NCBI GenBank assembly: GCA_007124345.1
Contig: SLFH01000113.1
Coordinates: 1 to 5,926 of the forward strand
DNA: 5,926 nt
Direction of reading: 5' to 3'
Source of the DNA: Phycisphaerales bacterium
GTDB lineage: Bacteria > Planctomycetota > Phycisphaerae > Phycisphaerales > UBA1924
In this document: positions 1-5,440 of the stretch, one piece after another
Layout: every line of letters starts with the position of its first letter
Position numbering within the stretch: the stretch's first letter is position 1
Translations under genes and position numbers: made by a program
Notes under the pieces: generated by a model
Database searches by the model: none
The model's input: only the letters and a program-made list of their open reading frames with translations
What the model was told of the DNA's origin: nothing

Positions 1-273
1 CAGCGTGAGCCCGATCGGCGGGCGACGCCTGGCACGCCGAACGCCCACAATCAGCAGCGAAGCCGAAAAAGCGGCCAAAAACGCTCCGGCCAGCACAAAG
101 TGAACAGGGACCCACGACGGGATCTGCAGCAGCTCGACCCGGTCCCCGATCAGCCGAACCAAGGCCCACGCAAGAACCACGAGCACCGCGCCCCACGCGA
201 TCAGGACCGACAGCCCGCTCGCCAGCGTCGCGAACAACCCCGGCCTCGGCCTGTCAACGCCTCTGCGGGTCAC
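1..273 (-). CDS. N-terminal part of an unidentified two-helix membrane protein (runs off the left edge)
   Basis: Translating the minus strand from a GTG at 273 gives 91 residues with no stop up to base 1, so the gene continues outside the window. The N-terminus is basic (TRRGVDRPRP). Two hydrophobic segments follow, at about residues 13-42 (LFATLASGLSVLIAW and onward) and 54-78 (WVPVHFVLAGAFLAAFSAS and onward), then a strongly basic patch RRARRR at 79-84. Under the positive-inside rule this suggests a hairpin with both ends in the cytoplasm, or an anchor for a soluble domain not seen here. The GTG overlaps the TGA of the DUF167 gene by 4 nt (GTGA), which points to one transcript and translational coupling. 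No family is recognisable. Some nuclease or phosphatase families carry a similar N-terminal membrane hairpin, but that is a guess. The lack of a stop, the sensible topology and the tight overlap make it likely to be real. Confidence 0.7.
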   Translation of the reverse strand, partial: MTRRGVDRPRPGLFATLASGLSVLIAWGAVLVVLAWALVRLIGDRVELLQIPSWVPVHFVLAGAFLAAFSASLLIVGVRRARRRPPIGLTL

Positions 274-581
274 GCCCGAGCGCCTGTCAATGCCTCGAGC
301 GCCGCTTCGATCCCCACACCCTCGACCCGAAACACCTTCTCGGCGTGGGTCGGTCCCGAGACGAGCTCGATCTGACTGGTTCTCACGCCCAAGGCGCCGG
401 CCAGCAGCACGGCGATCGCCTTGTTGGCCTTGCCACCCTCGGGCGGGGCGCTCACGGCGACCTTCAGGCGATCACCGAGCACCCCCGCGATCCGGTCGCG
501 GCTCGACCCCGGCACCGCCTTGACGCGCAGCAGCACACCCCCGCCCTCGTCCTCTTCGATGTACGGCACAAGCTCCGGCAC
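270..581 (-). CDS. DUF167 / YggU family protein (UPF0235)
   Basis: This 103-residue protein matches the small DUF167/YggU family (E. coli YggU, human C15orf40), usually about 100 residues. Seen directly: the N-terminal strand LLRVKAVPGSSRDRIAG (about 17-33), the family core VSAPPEGGKANKAIAVLLA (43-61), and the C-terminal strand IELVSGPTHAEKVFRVEG (71-88), where G..(S/H)..K is typical. It has no signal peptide or membrane helix and should be cytosolic. The family's biochemical role is not established. The start is GTG at 581: an in-frame TAG lies at 593-591, so only this GTG or one four codons later is possible. No Shine-Dalgarno sequence precedes it, but TAGCAT lies six bases upstream (see the promoter entry). 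It is followed, with a 4-nt overlap, by a membrane protein gene. Confidence 0.9.
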   Translation of the reverse strand: MPELVPYIEEDEGGGVLLRVKAVPGSSRDRIAGVLGDRLKVAVSAPPEGGKANKAIAVLLAGALGVRTSQIELVSGPTHAEKVFRVEGVGIEAALEALTGARA

Positions 582-587
582 GCCCGG

Positions 588-593
588 ATGCTA
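588..593 (-). promoter_or_regulatory. Candidate -10 element for a leaderless DUF167 transcript
   Basis: On the minus strand TAGCAT (593 to 588) fits the TANNNT pattern and is followed by six bases and then the GTG start at 581. A transcript starting about seven bases after the hexamer would begin at the start codon. No convincing -35 lies about 17 nt further upstream. The call rests on position and on the similar arrangement before two other genes in the window. Confidence 0.35.
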
Positions 594-603
594 TTCGCCC
601 GCA

Positions 604-632
604 TTGACACACCGGCCCCCACCCCCGACGAT
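604..632 (+). promoter_or_regulatory. Candidate sigma-70-type promoter of the glycosyltransferase gene
   Basis: A perfect TTGACA lies at 604-609, followed by a 17-nt spacer and the hexamer GACGAT at 627-632, which matches TATAAT at three positions (A2, A5, T6). Six bases separate the hexamer from the ATG at 639, so the predicted transcription start falls on or next to the start codon. This fits the absence of a Shine-Dalgarno sequence and implies a leaderless mRNA. The -10 is weak, and one TTGACA can occur by chance. Confidence 0.4.
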
Positions 633-638
633 GGCCCG

Positions 639-1547
639 ATGCCCGAGCCCGAATCACCGCTCCCGCTCTCGGTCGCGATCGTCTGCAAGAGCAACGAGCA
701 GACAATCGGCCGGACGCTCGATTCGGTCAAAGGCCTGGCCGCAGAGATCGTCGCTGTCGACTCCGGCTCGACCGACTCGACCATCCCCATGCTCGAAGAG
801 GCCGGGGCGAGGATCGTCCGTTCCGAGTGGCTCGGGCACATCAAGACCAAGCAAAAGGCCCTCGAACTCTGCACGCATCCCTGGGCGCTGAGCATCGACA
901 GCGACGAGTCCGTCGAGCCCGATCTGGCCGCGTCGATCAGGAAGGCCGTCACCAAGAACGACCCGGGCGTCGTCGCCTGCCGCGTCAACCGCAAGGTCTG
1001 GTACCTCGGCCGCTTCCTGAACCACGCGTGGCAGCCCGAGTGGCGGACCCGGCTCGTCCGGCGTGAACTGACGCCGGGCAAGATCCGCTGGGGGGGCGTC
1101 GACCCCCACGACAAGCTGATGGTCGACCCCGGCGCCGGGCGCGTGCTCGAACTCGAAGGCGTCCTCCGCCACGACACGATCGCCGACTTCGCCTCGTTTC
1201 TGGAGGCCCAGGTGCGGCTCTCTCGCGTCTCGGCCTCCAGCCTGCACAAGGCGGGGCGTGGTTCGAATGCGTGGAAGCTGATGACCTCGCCCCCGGGCGC
1301 ATTCCTCAAGCAGATGATCCTCAAAAATGCCTGGCGGGACGGGTGGCGGGGGTGGTGCGCCGCAGGGTCGGCCGCGGCCGCCACGCTCATGAAGCAGATC
1401 ATCCTGCTGGACCTCCAAGGCCGCGATGCTGAGGGGCGGGAGGGCGACGGACGCGGCGAGCCCCCCGATCCCCCACGGACGGGGGCGCCTGGGCCCGATC
1501 CGGGCCCCAGCGAGAGCAATCCGGGGCCGCCAGCACGGTCGGCCTAA
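639..1547 (+). CDS. Family 2 glycosyltransferase, WaaE/lipopolysaccharide core type
   Basis: A 302-residue GT-A-fold glycosyltransferase, expected to transfer a sugar from a nucleotide sugar to a cell-envelope glycan or lipid; donor and acceptor cannot be read from sequence. Visible: the N-terminal strand LSVAIVCKSNEQTIGRTLDSV (10-30), the nucleotide-binding VDSGSTDST (40-48), KTKQKALELCTHPWALSIDSDE (69-90) ending in the DSDE metal site (DXD motif), and the distal HDTIADFASFLEAQVRLSR (178-196) with the WKLMTSPPGAFLKQMILKNAWRDGW block (212-236), as in WaaE-like enzymes. There is no hydrophobic N-terminus, so it is probably cytosolic or peripheral. ATG 639 is chosen because the fold begins ten residues later and a candidate promoter ends just upstream; an in-frame ATG at 588 would add 17 non-conserved residues and leave only six bases to the divergent gene. 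Residues about 260-302 are a Pro/Gly/Asp-rich tail that the family normally lacks. Translation of this reading frame stays open back to 345, but that part opposes DUF167 and is not conserved. Confidence 0.88.
   Translation: MPEPESPLPLSVAIVCKSNEQTIGRTLDSVKGLAAEIVAVDSGSTDSTIPMLEEAGARIVRSEWLGHIKTKQKALELCTHPWALSIDSDESVEPDLAASIRKAVTKNDPGVVACRVNRKVWYLGRFLNHAWQPEWRTRLVRRELTPGKIRWGGVDPHDKLMVDPGAGRVLELEGVLRHDTIADFASFLEAQVRLSRVSASSLHKAGRGSNAWKLMTSPPGAFLKQMILKNAWRDGWRGWCAAGSAAAATLMKQIILLDLQGRDAEGREGDGRGEPPDPPRTGAPGPDPGPSESNPGPPARSA
1489..1510 (+). repeat. GC-rich inverted repeat within the 3' end of the glycosyltransferase gene
   Basis: CTGGGCCCG (1489-1497), a three-base loop ATC, and CGGGCCCCAG (1501-1510) form a nine-pair stem with a single extra C in the right arm. 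It lies in the region coding for the non-conserved tail. No T-run follows (the next bases are cgagagcaat), so it is not a canonical intrinsic terminator. It may be a transcription-attenuating or mRNA-stabilising 3' hairpin, or a by-product of GC-rich coding. Confidence 0.4.
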
Positions 1548-1687
1548 CATCCCACAGCCCTCCGGAGGCGCCCGGCGCAGTCCATGCGCGCGGATCGCGC
1601 CCGGAGGCATGACGGTGACTCGCCCCCTCGCGCCCGTGTGAGCGTCCGCAGTGGGGCGGATCGATGCATCCACGGGCAAACGGAATT
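1548..1687. other. 140-nt gap before the helicase gene
   Basis: This is the longest gap in the window that could hold a promoter and leader for the helicase operon. It contains a perfect 10-nt palindrome CCTCCGGAGG (1559-1568) and a partial copy of the adjoining sequence, CGCCCGGAGGC (1598-1608). A 10-codon ATG frame at 1609-1641 sits only one base after GGAGG. I see no convincing -35/-10 pair, no T-run and no recognisable riboswitch or cold-shock box. It may be a 5' leader, but nothing proves that. Confidence 0.4.
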
Positions 1688-3343
1688 ATGAGCGACGACA
1701 CCTCAAGAACCTCAGAAGAACATCTCGCCGAGAACGACAACGCAGACAACCCCGAATCCGCGTCGCCGACAGATGGCGGCGAGCCGACGAAGAAGAAAAA
1801 GCGCCGGCGCCGCGGTCGCAGGCGGAAGGCCGGGGCCTCCGAGAACGGGGCGCCCGACGCCGTCGACGAGACCCCGACCGGGGAGGCCGACGAAGCCGTC
1901 GAAGAAAGGCGGGAGTCTCCCAAGCCGGCCAAGCGCAAACGCGAGCTCAAGCCCGTCGACGCCACCGACCCTGATCTCTTCGATCAGGAGATCGGGTGGG
2001 AGCAGATGGGCCTGAAGGGCCCCGCGCTGGAGGGCCTCAAGGCCGCGGGCTTCAAGAAGCCGACCTTCATCCAGTCGATGCTGATCCCGCGCGCGCTCAC
2101 CGGTCGCGATGTGCTGGGCCAGGCGAAGACCGGCACGGGCAAGACCGCCGCCTTCGGCCTCCCGCTCATCCAGATGGTCACCCCCGGCGACCCGTTCCAG
2201 GCGCTGATCCTCGCCCCAACGCGTGAGCTGGCGACACAGATCGGCGACGAGATCCGCAGCCTCGGCAAGTTCACCGACCTCGCGGTCGTCCCCGTCTACG
2301 GCGGCCAGTCGATCCGCATCCAGGCCGACAAGCTGAGCAAGAAGCCGGAGATCATCGTCGGTACGCCGGGTCGCATCATGGACATGGTCGAGCGGCGCTA
2401 CCTCTCCCTGAAGCAGGTGAAGTTCGCGGTGCTCGACGAGGTCGACCGGATGCTGGACATCGGATTCCGCGACGACATCCGTCGGATCTTGGGCATGTGC
2501 CCCAAGGAGCGCCAGACGATGGTGGTCTCGGCGACGATCTCGCCGGAGATCGAGGACCTGGCCCGTCGCTACATGAACGATCCGGAAAAGATCGTCACCG
2601 CCAAGGACTCGCTGACGGTGCGGATGGTCAAGCAGTACTACCTGCCCGCCAACCCGTGGGACAAGCGCCGCCTGCTGATCCACCTGCTCACGCACGAGGA
2701 GCCCGCGCTGACCGTGGTCTTCTGCCGCCTGAAGCGCACCGTCGACCAGGTGACCGAGAAGCTCGTCGACAAGGGGATCGAGGCGTACGCGATGCACGGC
2801 GACATGCGCCAAGCCAAGCGCGAGTCGGTCCTCAGCAAGATCAAGAGAGGCGGGCTCGGCGTGCTCGTCGCCTCCGACCTCGCCTCGCGCGGGCTGGACA
2901 TCGAAGGGATCACGCATGTGATCAACTACGACCTGCCCGACGACCCCGAGGTCTATGTCCACCGCATCGGGCGCACGGCGCGAGCCGGGCGCGAGGGCGT
3001 CGCCTGGACCTTCGTCACGCCCGAGCAGGGCAAGCTGCTGACGGAGATCGAGAACCTCACCAACGCCGAGATCCCCAGGCTCGAGTACCCCGACTTCGAG
3101 CCGTCTGAACGCCCCAAGAACTGGCGCGACGAGCCGACGGGCGGGCGCCCGCCCGTCGAGGTCCGCGGCGTCAACAAGACCGCTCGCAACCGGCTCGAAG
3201 CCGCGGCGCCCCCGCCGGCGAGCAAGATCGACGAAAAGAAGCTCGCCGCCAAGTTCCCCGGCGGGATCGTGCCCACCAAGCTCCCGGGCAAGCGCATGGG
3301 CGGGAAGGTCCGCACGGCGCGCAGCAACAAATTGGGCCTGTAA
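1688..3343 (+). CDS. DEAD-box ATP-dependent RNA helicase with DEVD in motif II
   Basis: A 551-residue superfamily 2 helicase expected to unwind or remodel RNA duplexes using ATP, as in RNA decay, ribosome assembly or cold adaptation. Motifs, numbered from ATG 1688: Q motif FKKPTFIQ (122-129), Walker A AKTGTGKT (146-153), Ia PTRELA (177-182), GG (205-206), TPGR (226-229), II DEVD (250-253), III SAT (281-283), V SDLASRGLDI (396-405), VI HRIGRTARAG (425-434). Both RecA-like domains are complete. The N-terminus (1-110) is acidic and low in complexity, with a basic block KKKKRRRRGRRRK at 35-47. The C-terminal extension (about 468-551) is basic, Pro-rich and ends near GGKVRTARSNKLGL; both ends look like RNA-binding tails. 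Motif II deviates from DEAD by Ala to Val. An in-frame ATG at 1664 would add eight residues; neither start has a clear Shine-Dalgarno sequence, and 1688 is preferred because MSDD begins the acidic region. It is probably co-transcribed with the nucleotidase 30 nt downstream. The subfamily (RhlE, RhlB, CsdA or other) cannot be fixed by eye. Confidence 0.95.
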   Translation: MSDDTSRTSEEHLAENDNADNPESASPTDGGEPTKKKKRRRRGRRRKAGASENGAPDAVDETPTGEADEAVEERRESPKPAKRKRELKPVDATDPDLFDQEIGWEQMGLKGPALEGLKAAGFKKPTFIQSMLIPRALTGRDVLGQAKTGTGKTAAFGLPLIQMVTPGDPFQALILAPTRELATQIGDEIRSLGKFTDLAVVPVYGGQSIRIQADKLSKKPEIIVGTPGRIMDMVERRYLSLKQVKFAVLDEVDRMLDIGFRDDIRRILGMCPKERQTMVVSATISPEIEDLARRYMNDPEKIVTAKDSLTVRMVKQYYLPANPWDKRRLLIHLLTHEEPALTVVFCRLKRTVDQVTEKLVDKGIEAYAMHGDMRQAKRESVLSKIKRGGLGVLVASDLASRGLDIEGITHVINYDLPDDPEVYVHRIGRTARAGREGVAWTFVTPEQGKLLTEIENLTNAEIPRLEYPDFEPSERPKNWRDEPTGGRPPVEVRGVNKTARNRLEAAAPPPASKIDEKKLAAKFPGGIVPTKLPGKRMGGKVRTARSNKLGL

Positions 3344-3359
3344 GGGCCGCAGTCAACAC

Positions 3360-3365
3360 AGAGGA
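3360..3365 (+). promoter_or_regulatory. Shine-Dalgarno site of the nucleotidase gene
   Basis: AGAGGA lies eight bases before the ATG at 3374, in the 30-nt gap after the helicase stop. It is the only well-placed Shine-Dalgarno sequence in the window. It fixes the start and suits an internal operon gene, which needs its own ribosome entry site. Confidence 0.7.
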
Positions 3366-3373
3366 CGCCCCCG

Positions 3374-4390
3374 ATGCACGACACGGCGGTTCTTGCCGAG
3401 GCCGCACGCCGAGCGGTGCTGCTCGCGTCCGGCGTTTGCCGCGAAATCCAGCTCGCCCAGGGCGCCGTCCGCCAGGTGACCAAAGACGACAAGAGCCCGG
3501 TCACCGTGGCCGACTACGCCAGCCAGGCGATCGTCGCGCGCGAGCTCCGCGAACGCTTCGGCGATGTCGCACTCGTCGCCGAGGAGGACACCGACTTCCT
3601 CCGCCAGGACGAGCACAAGGCGCACCTGCAAGCCGTGCTCGAAGCGGTCCGCACCGTCTGGGAAGACTGCACCGAGGACGAACTGCTCGAAACGATCGAC
3701 ATCGGCAACGGACGCGCCGACGACTCGGGCTTCTGGACACTCGACCCGATCGACGGGACCAAGGGGTTTCTGCGGGGCCAGCAGTACGCCGTCAGCCTGG
3801 CCTTCATCGAGAGCGGCGTGCCCGTCGCCGGCGCGATGGGCTGCCCGAACCTGCCCCGCGACTTTTCAGACCCGCTCGACGAGCCGGACCCGCGAGGCAG
3901 CCTCTACTACGCCGTGCTCGGCGAGGGCGTGTACGAGACGACCTGCGACGACTCGAACGAGCGGCCCGTCAAGCTGACCCGCCTGCCCTCTGACAAAGAC
4001 ACGCTGAGCGTCTGCGCGTCGGTGGAACGGGCGCACTCGAGCACCGACGACATGGACCGCGTGCTCGACATGGTCTCGCAGAAGAATATCGAGATCGCCC
4101 CTCCCGCCAGGCTCGACAGCCAGGCGAAGTACGCCGTGGTCGCCAGAGGCCAGGCCGACGCGTACATGCGCCTGCCGACGAAGAAGAGCTATGTCGAGAA
4201 GATCTGGGACCACGCGGCCGGGGCGCTCGTCGCGATCGAAGCCGGCTGCATCGTCAGCGACATCCGCGGGCACGGGCTCGACTTTTCCCACGGCGTCGGC
4301 CTGAGCGAAAACAAGGGCATCATCTGCGCCGCCCCCCACTGCCACGCGATGCTCGTCGGCGCGATCAAGTCGCTGAAGATCGGGGTGTAG
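3374..4390 (+). CDS. 3'(2'),5'-bisphosphate nucleotidase, HAL2/SAL1-like (inositol monophosphatase superfamily)
   Basis: A 338-residue Mg-dependent phosphatase expected to hydrolyse PAP to AMP and phosphate, and perhaps PAPS to APS, clearing the by-product of sulfate activation and sulfotransfer. Seen: KSPVTVADYASQ (40-51; D47 matches the catalytic Asp of yeast HAL2), VAEED (68-72; metal-binding Glu), FWTLDPIDGTKGFLRGQQYA (120-139) with metal ligands D124 and D127 and T129, LDSQAKYAVVARGQADAYMRLP (247-268), and EKIWDHAAG (275-283) with D279, then LDFSHGVGLSENKG (302-315). These blocks follow HAL2/SAL1 closely, and the length fits that branch (about 350) rather than bacterial CysQ (about 250). 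It is likely cytosolic. Lithium and sodium sensitivity is known for the yeast enzyme but not shown here. ATG 3374 has a good Shine-Dalgarno site. The gene ends 28 nt before the convergent aminotransferase. Inositol monophosphatase activity is less likely given the HAL2-specific motifs. Confidence 0.93.
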   Translation: MHDTAVLAEAARRAVLLASGVCREIQLAQGAVRQVTKDDKSPVTVADYASQAIVARELRERFGDVALVAEEDTDFLRQDEHKAHLQAVLEAVRTVWEDCTEDELLETIDIGNGRADDSGFWTLDPIDGTKGFLRGQQYAVSLAFIESGVPVAGAMGCPNLPRDFSDPLDEPDPRGSLYYAVLGEGVYETTCDDSNERPVKLTRLPSDKDTLSVCASVERAHSSTDDMDRVLDMVSQKNIEIAPPARLDSQAKYAVVARGQADAYMRLPTKKSYVEKIWDHAAGALVAIEAGCIVSDIRGHGLDFSHGVGLSENKGIICAAPHCHAMLVGAIKSLKIGV

Positions 4391-4418
4391 ATGTGGGGTG
4401 TGGGTCCCCCGAAGGTGC

Positions 4419-5333
4419 TTAACCCATCTCCCCCAGCCACGCCTCGCGGAGCGTCCGCGTCACCGGGCCCGGCTCTGCGTCGCCGACCTGGTGGCCCTCG
4501 ACCCGGACCACCGGCAGCACGCCGATCGTCGAGCTCGTCAGCATCACCTCGTCGGCCGCGAGCAGGTCGTCGATCGTCAGCATCCGCTTGTGGACCTTGA
4601 CGCCCGCCGCCTCGGCGTTCTGGATGCAAGCCATGCGCGTGATCCCGGGCAGCACGGGGCTGGGCAGGCCGCCGGCGGTCTCTTCCCCCCTGGCGATCGG
4701 TGCGAAGAGCTCGGCGTCTTTGACCAGGAAGACCGACGAGACGCAGCCGCCGGCGAGGTGGTTGGAGACCTGAAAGAGCAGGGCTTCGGCCGCCCCCTTC
4801 GCCGAGGCCTGGTTCAGCGCGTGCAGCCTGGGCCAGTAGTTCAGCGTCTTGTGGCTCTGGAAGGGGTCGAGGGGGTTGAGCTTGAGGTCGGCGACGGTGA
4901 CGGTCACGCCGCGCTGGAACATCTCCTCGGGCGGCGTGGGCGATGGCTGGACGACGATCATCAGCGTGGGGCGCTGGGCGTTTGTGCCGCTGCGGTCGAG
5001 CATGTTCAGGTCGCCCCCGGTCACGGTCAGGCGGATCCGCGCCCGCGAGCCGGGCTTCTCGCACAGCCCGCTCCGGCGGAGCGTCTCGAGCAGCAGCTCG
5101 CCGACCGGCGCGGCGTCGAACGCCTCGGCGAGCCCCAGCGAGGTCACGCTCTCGGCCAGCCGCTCCAGATGCTCGACGGGCCGGTGCACCCGCGGCGCCC
5201 CGCCCTCCTCCGCCGGCCCGACGCCCAGCATCGTCTCGAACACACCGACCCCGTGCTGCAGCCCCGCGTCGAACGCGGAAACAAAGGCGTCGTCGGGGGC
5301 GAGGAACTTGCCGTTGAGGTAGATCAGGGTCAT
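4419..5333 (-). CDS. Class IV PLP-dependent aminotransferase (BCAT/DAAT/ADC-lyase fold), variant active site
   Basis: A 304-residue fold-type IV PLP enzyme; relatives are branched-chain aminotransferase (IlvE), D-amino acid aminotransferase and aminodeoxychorismate lyase (PabC). Seen: IYLNGKFLAPDDAFVSAFDAGLQHGVGVFETML (4-36), the PLP-phosphate Arg in HLERL (R58), the Schiff-base Lys in SHKTLNYWPRL (K162), VFLVKD (201-206), LPGITR (228-233) and TSSTIGVLPVVRVEGHQVG (266-284). The oddity is at 193-202, LAGGCVSSVF: the family normally has E-G-x-x-S-N-x-F, whose Glu contacts the PLP pyridine nitrogen. Here it is Gly195 (codon GGC, 4751-4749), and the Asn is Ser200. The loop PIARGEETAGGLPSPVLPG (212-230) is longer than usual. 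The frame is otherwise intact, so this is not an obvious pseudogene. Substrate cannot be assigned. ATG 5333 lacks a Shine-Dalgarno sequence; TACCAT lies six bases upstream. Confidence 0.9.
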   Translation of the reverse strand: MTLIYLNGKFLAPDDAFVSAFDAGLQHGVGVFETMLGVGPAEEGGAPRVHRPVEHLERLAESVTSLGLAEAFDAAPVGELLLETLRRSGLCEKPGSRARIRLTVTGGDLNMLDRSGTNAQRPTLMIVVQPSPTPPEEMFQRGVTVTVADLKLNPLDPFQSHKTLNYWPRLHALNQASAKGAAEALLFQVSNHLAGGCVSSVFLVKDAELFAPIARGEETAGGLPSPVLPGITRMACIQNAEAAGVKVHKRMLTIDDLLAADEVMLTSSTIGVLPVVRVEGHQVGDAEPGPVTRTLREAWLGEMG

Positions 5334-5339
5334 CGGCGG

Positions 5340-5345
5340 ATGGTA
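5340..5345 (-). promoter_or_regulatory. Candidate -10 element for a leaderless aminotransferase transcript
   Basis: TACCAT on the minus strand (5345 to 5340) fits TANNNT, and six bases separate it from the ATG at 5333. It lies just downstream, in transcription direction, of a strong terminator, so this gene needs its own promoter in the roughly 55 nt between them. That stretch is otherwise extremely GC-rich. No -35 is recognisable. Confidence 0.4.
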
Positions 5346-5386
5346 AACCGGCGGGGGCCGGGGAGCGCGGCGCCGGCGCGTGCACG

Positions 5387-5419
5387 AAAAAACGCCCGGC
5401 CTTTGCGGGCCGGGCGTTT
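5387..5419 (-). terminator. Intrinsic terminator downstream of the Bax inhibitor-like gene
   Basis: AAACGCCCGGCC (5390-5401) and GGCCGGGCGTTT (5408-5419) pair perfectly over 12 bases around the six-base loop TTTGCG. Six A residues at 5387-5392 (the last three inside the stem) read as a T-run after the hairpin on the minus strand. The hairpin starts 21 bases after the stop of the membrane protein gene, which it should terminate, insulating the aminotransferase gene beyond. On the plus strand only a short TTT follows the stem, so activity in that direction is doubtful. Confidence 0.9.
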
Positions 5420-5440
5420 GTGTTGATCAATCGGTCTGGA

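Noticed and set aside
252..290. Two minus-strand TTGACA hexamers near the start of the leftmost membrane protein gene.
   Set aside because: They belong to the direct repeat inside coding sequence, and no -10-like hexamer lies about 17 nt downstream of the one upstream of the start; the 4-nt overlap favours co-transcription with DUF167.
345..638. Upstream extension of the glycosyltransferase reading frame (adds 98 residues).
   Set aside because: It lies mostly antisense to the well-supported DUF167 gene and encodes no conserved sequence; the fold starts about ten residues after ATG 639.
1609..1641. Ten-codon frame MTVTRPLAPV just after GGAGG, considered as a leader peptide.
   Set aside because: The GGAGG is only one base from the ATG, too close for ribosome binding, and no attenuator hairpin with a T-run follows.
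1712..2962. Long open frame on the minus strand opposite the helicase gene (416 codons).
   Set aside because: It is a GC-skew shadow of a gene with all DEAD-box motifs; its Asp/Val/Leu-rich composition is typical of antisense frames.
4389..4429. Possible hairpin between the convergent nucleotidase and aminotransferase (AGATG-T-GGG with CCCATCT).
   Set aside because: It has a short stem with a bulge, a long loop and no T-run on either strand; not convincing as a terminator.
4398..5426. Long plus-strand frame opposite the aminotransferase (342 codons).
   Set aside because: It mirrors a conserved minus-strand gene and shows no family motifs.
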